Assembly (NCBI GenBank): GCA_007121565.1
Contig: SKKI01000059.1
Location: forward strand, 1 to 7,072
Source: Phycisphaerae bacterium
Lineage (GTDB): Bacteria; Planctomycetota; Phycisphaerae; Sedimentisphaerales; Anaerohalosphaeraceae
DNA: 7,072 nt
Direction: 5' to 3'
The translations under genes and the position numbers were made by a program. Under the pieces are notes generated by a model. It was not told where the DNA came from. It did no database searches and saw nothing but the letters and a program-made list of their open reading frames with translations. Positions 6,238-7,072 of this stretch are shown here, one piece after another. Each line of letters begins with the position of its first letter. Position 1 is the stretch's first letter.

Positions 6238-6420
6238 TATTCAGATTACATCGCTCAGCCGGTAATGTTCCGATTGGGGGATGAGTTATTTGTCGGCTCG
6301 ATCCTTTTTGTAAAGGGCGGAAAAAACCTTGCTGTTCTTTGAAAATTCTGCGATAGTAATCATACAGCCTCCGTATTGAATTCATAGTCACCCACAAATC
6401 ATTTTAAAAAGGCAAGAATT
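6238..6420. other. AT-rich spacer with no recognisable gene
   Basis: Two overlapping reverse-strand reading frames are open here. One is a 64-codon frame (6397-6203). The other is a 25-codon frame starting MITIAEFSKNSKVFSALYKK, at an ATG four bases after GGAGG (near 6360). Neither resembles a known protein, and the longer one runs through the palindrome cluster. The stretch may be host DNA exposed by the deletion that removed the rest of the IS110 element, or further decayed sequence. Confidence 0.3.
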
Positions 6421-6583
6421 TAGATGCGTTTGCCCTGGGATTTTCTTGACCATCTTTGTAATATACCGGGCAGCGTTTTTGACGGAGAATTGCAGAATGT
6501 CCTCCTGCTTCGGGAAAATGCACCGCAACCTGATGCTCTTTTTTGTGGGTATCCATGGCTACACATGTTATACTGTTCTTCAC
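6421..6583 (-). pseudogene. IS110-family transposase, N-terminal remnant, frameshifted
   Basis: From a GTG at 6583 the reverse strand reads KNSITCVAMDTHKKEHQVAV and then HFPEAG. This matches the N-terminus of IS110-family transposases, where 'GxDxHKKxH' carries the first catalytic aspartate (here D11) of the RuvC-like DEDD site. The frame then slips by one base at GGAGGA (about 6502-6497). The correct continuation is in the neighbouring frame, DILQFSVKNAARYITKMVKK then IPGQTHL, again as expected for IS110 proteins. Family-like sequence ends near 6421, after only about 55 of the usual 300-400 residues; the rest of the RuvC domain and the whole C-terminal domain are gone. It cannot encode an active recombinase. 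Confidence 0.75.
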
Positions 6584-6607
6584 GACCGGTTTTCTTCACA
6601 TTGTATA

Positions 6608-6770
6608 CGGCTCTGTTGCCGCAAGGTCAAACGGGCGATTGACGGTGGCAACGCACCACCTCGTCGCATGAACCTGTTATCGGCTCATGACGACTTTACA
6701 ATCCCGGAGCCGGTCGTTCCATATTTTCTTTTGGGGGTAGGGCCGACATTGATTTATCGTGAGAATGTCG
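6608..6770 (-). ncRNA. Possible bridge RNA region of the IS110 remnant
   Basis: IS110-group elements encode a structured bridge RNA in the non-coding end upstream of the transposase gene; two internal loops pair with donor and target DNA. In that position, on the transposase strand, a run of inverted repeats is visible: CGACATT/AATGTCG (6770-6764 with 6750-6744); TCGTC-ATGA with TCAT-GC-GACGA (6693-6685 with 6671-6661, nine pairs and a two-base bulge); GGTGG/CCACC (6660-6656 with 6648-6644); GTCAA/TTGAC (6643-6639 with 6630-6626); and CGGC/GCCG (6621-6618 with 6611-6608). The density and adjacency of the stems exceed what I see elsewhere in the window. Guide loops could not be assigned, and the element is dead, so the RNA may not be made. 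Confidence 0.4.
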
Positions 6771-6858
6771 ATACACTGATTCTGTACCCCTGGATAATGG
6801 TTAGTCGGCATCCAAATTAAACAGCAGTCTTCCGATAAAGCAATAAGCAGGAACAATT

Positions 6859-7072
6859 ATGGCAAAGCGAGAATTGACGTTGAAGGATCGGTTGTCGCGG
6901 CTGTCGTTTCGACAGGCGTGTAAGTTATTGGGCGACGAGGGTGACAAGCGGATTATGCAGGGGGGCAGGTTTCCGCTTGGGTCGATCGAGGAGAATGTCT
7001 ATCTGGGGGATGATCTTTTTCGCCTGTCGGTCGAGGGGGCGGTGGTAACAATCACGCTGATGGCCGAGGCGA
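6859..7072 (+). CDS. SNF2-helicase-like protein, N-terminal part
   Basis: The start of a gene runs off the right edge, with 71 residues visible. It begins AKRELTLKDRLSRLSFRQAC and continues KLLGDEGDKRIMQGGRF, then LGDDLFRLSVEGAVVTITLM. From memory this resembles the N-terminal region that precedes the ATPase core in SNF2-family helicases of Planctomycetota, but no helicase motif falls within the window, so the call rests on that resemblance alone. AGGA lies six bases before the ATG. Codon use (GC-rich with many TTG/CTG Leu) fits an intact host gene. The IS110 remnant ends just upstream, so the original promoter may have been separated from the gene, or transcription may start within the remnant. 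Confidence 0.6.
   Translation, partial: MAKRELTLKDRLSRLSFRQACKLLGDEGDKRIMQGGRFPLGSIEENVYLGDDLFRLSVEGAVVTITLMAEA

Larger units (their letters stand above)
6421..6840 (-). mobile_element. Truncated IS110-family insertion sequence
   Basis: The remnant consists of the upstream non-coding end (about 6584-6840) plus the broken transposase start. IS110 elements lack long terminal inverted repeats and usually make no target duplication, so the outer boundary cannot be fixed by eye. It must lie before the ribosome site of the gene at 6859, and 6840 is an approximation. The other end is a deletion point near 6421. The element points away from the SNF2-like gene. Confidence 0.6.

Noticed and set aside
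6446..6820. Forward 124-codon frame between the methyltransferase and the SNF2-like gene
   Set aside because: The opposite strand carries recognisable IS110 transposase sequence and its structured leader, and the forward translation resembles nothing and has irregular composition.
1..7072. CRISPR array, tRNA or rRNA
   Set aside because: I found no regularly spaced repeats of the right length, no tRNA-like cloverleaf and no rRNA-like conserved stretch while reading both strands.

Overview
The window looks like chromosomal DNA of an anaerobic Gram-negative bacterium. The reasons are a TonB/ExbBD-type energy-coupling operon, which needs an outer membrane, and a corrinoid-type methyltransferase paired with a G3E GTPase, typical of anaerobic one-carbon metabolism. 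The start of a SNF2-helicase-like protein at the right edge resembles, from memory, proteins of Planctomycetota, so a planctomycete or other PVC-group bacterium is my best guess. This is an inference, not a demonstrated placement. Genes are GC-rich in third codon positions, while the two outer intergenic zones are AT-rich and contain decayed sequence.

Layout. Positions 1-611 hold no intact gene: a decayed reverse-strand gene (181-424, one frameshift and one internal stop), then a reverse-strand intrinsic terminator (445-473). From 3135 down to 612 runs a tight reverse-strand operon: exbB-like, exbD, a TonB-like protein with a non-standard C-terminal domain, and a small exported protein resembling the CsgG/FlgO/TolB-N type. 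Spacing is overlapping or under 20 nt throughout, with strong Shine-Dalgarno sites for the last two genes. The exbB-like gene appears to lack its first membrane segment. Directly beyond its start a forward-strand coding fragment (3136-3273) ends, followed by a 61-residue zinc-ribbon protein, so a rearrangement junction near 3136 is likely.

A second reverse-strand operon (6057 down to 3476) encodes a 543-residue fusion of a UroD/MtaA-type methyltransferase with two thioredoxin-fold domains, then a CobW-like G3E GTPase with a variant cysteine motif. They probably form a corrinoid-dependent methyl-transfer module in which the thioredoxin part supplies redox chemistry and the GTPase handles metal or cofactor. 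No corrinoid-binding protein gene is in the window.

Between 6058 and 6858 lie a direct repeat next to the methyltransferase ribosome site, a cluster of palindromes, and a broken IS110-family insertion sequence. What remains of the element is the N-terminal part of its transposase (frameshifted and cut off at about 6421) and the upstream non-coding end, which carries a run of hairpins where IS110-group elements encode their bridge RNA. A forward-strand SNF2-helicase-like gene starts at 6859 and runs off the window.
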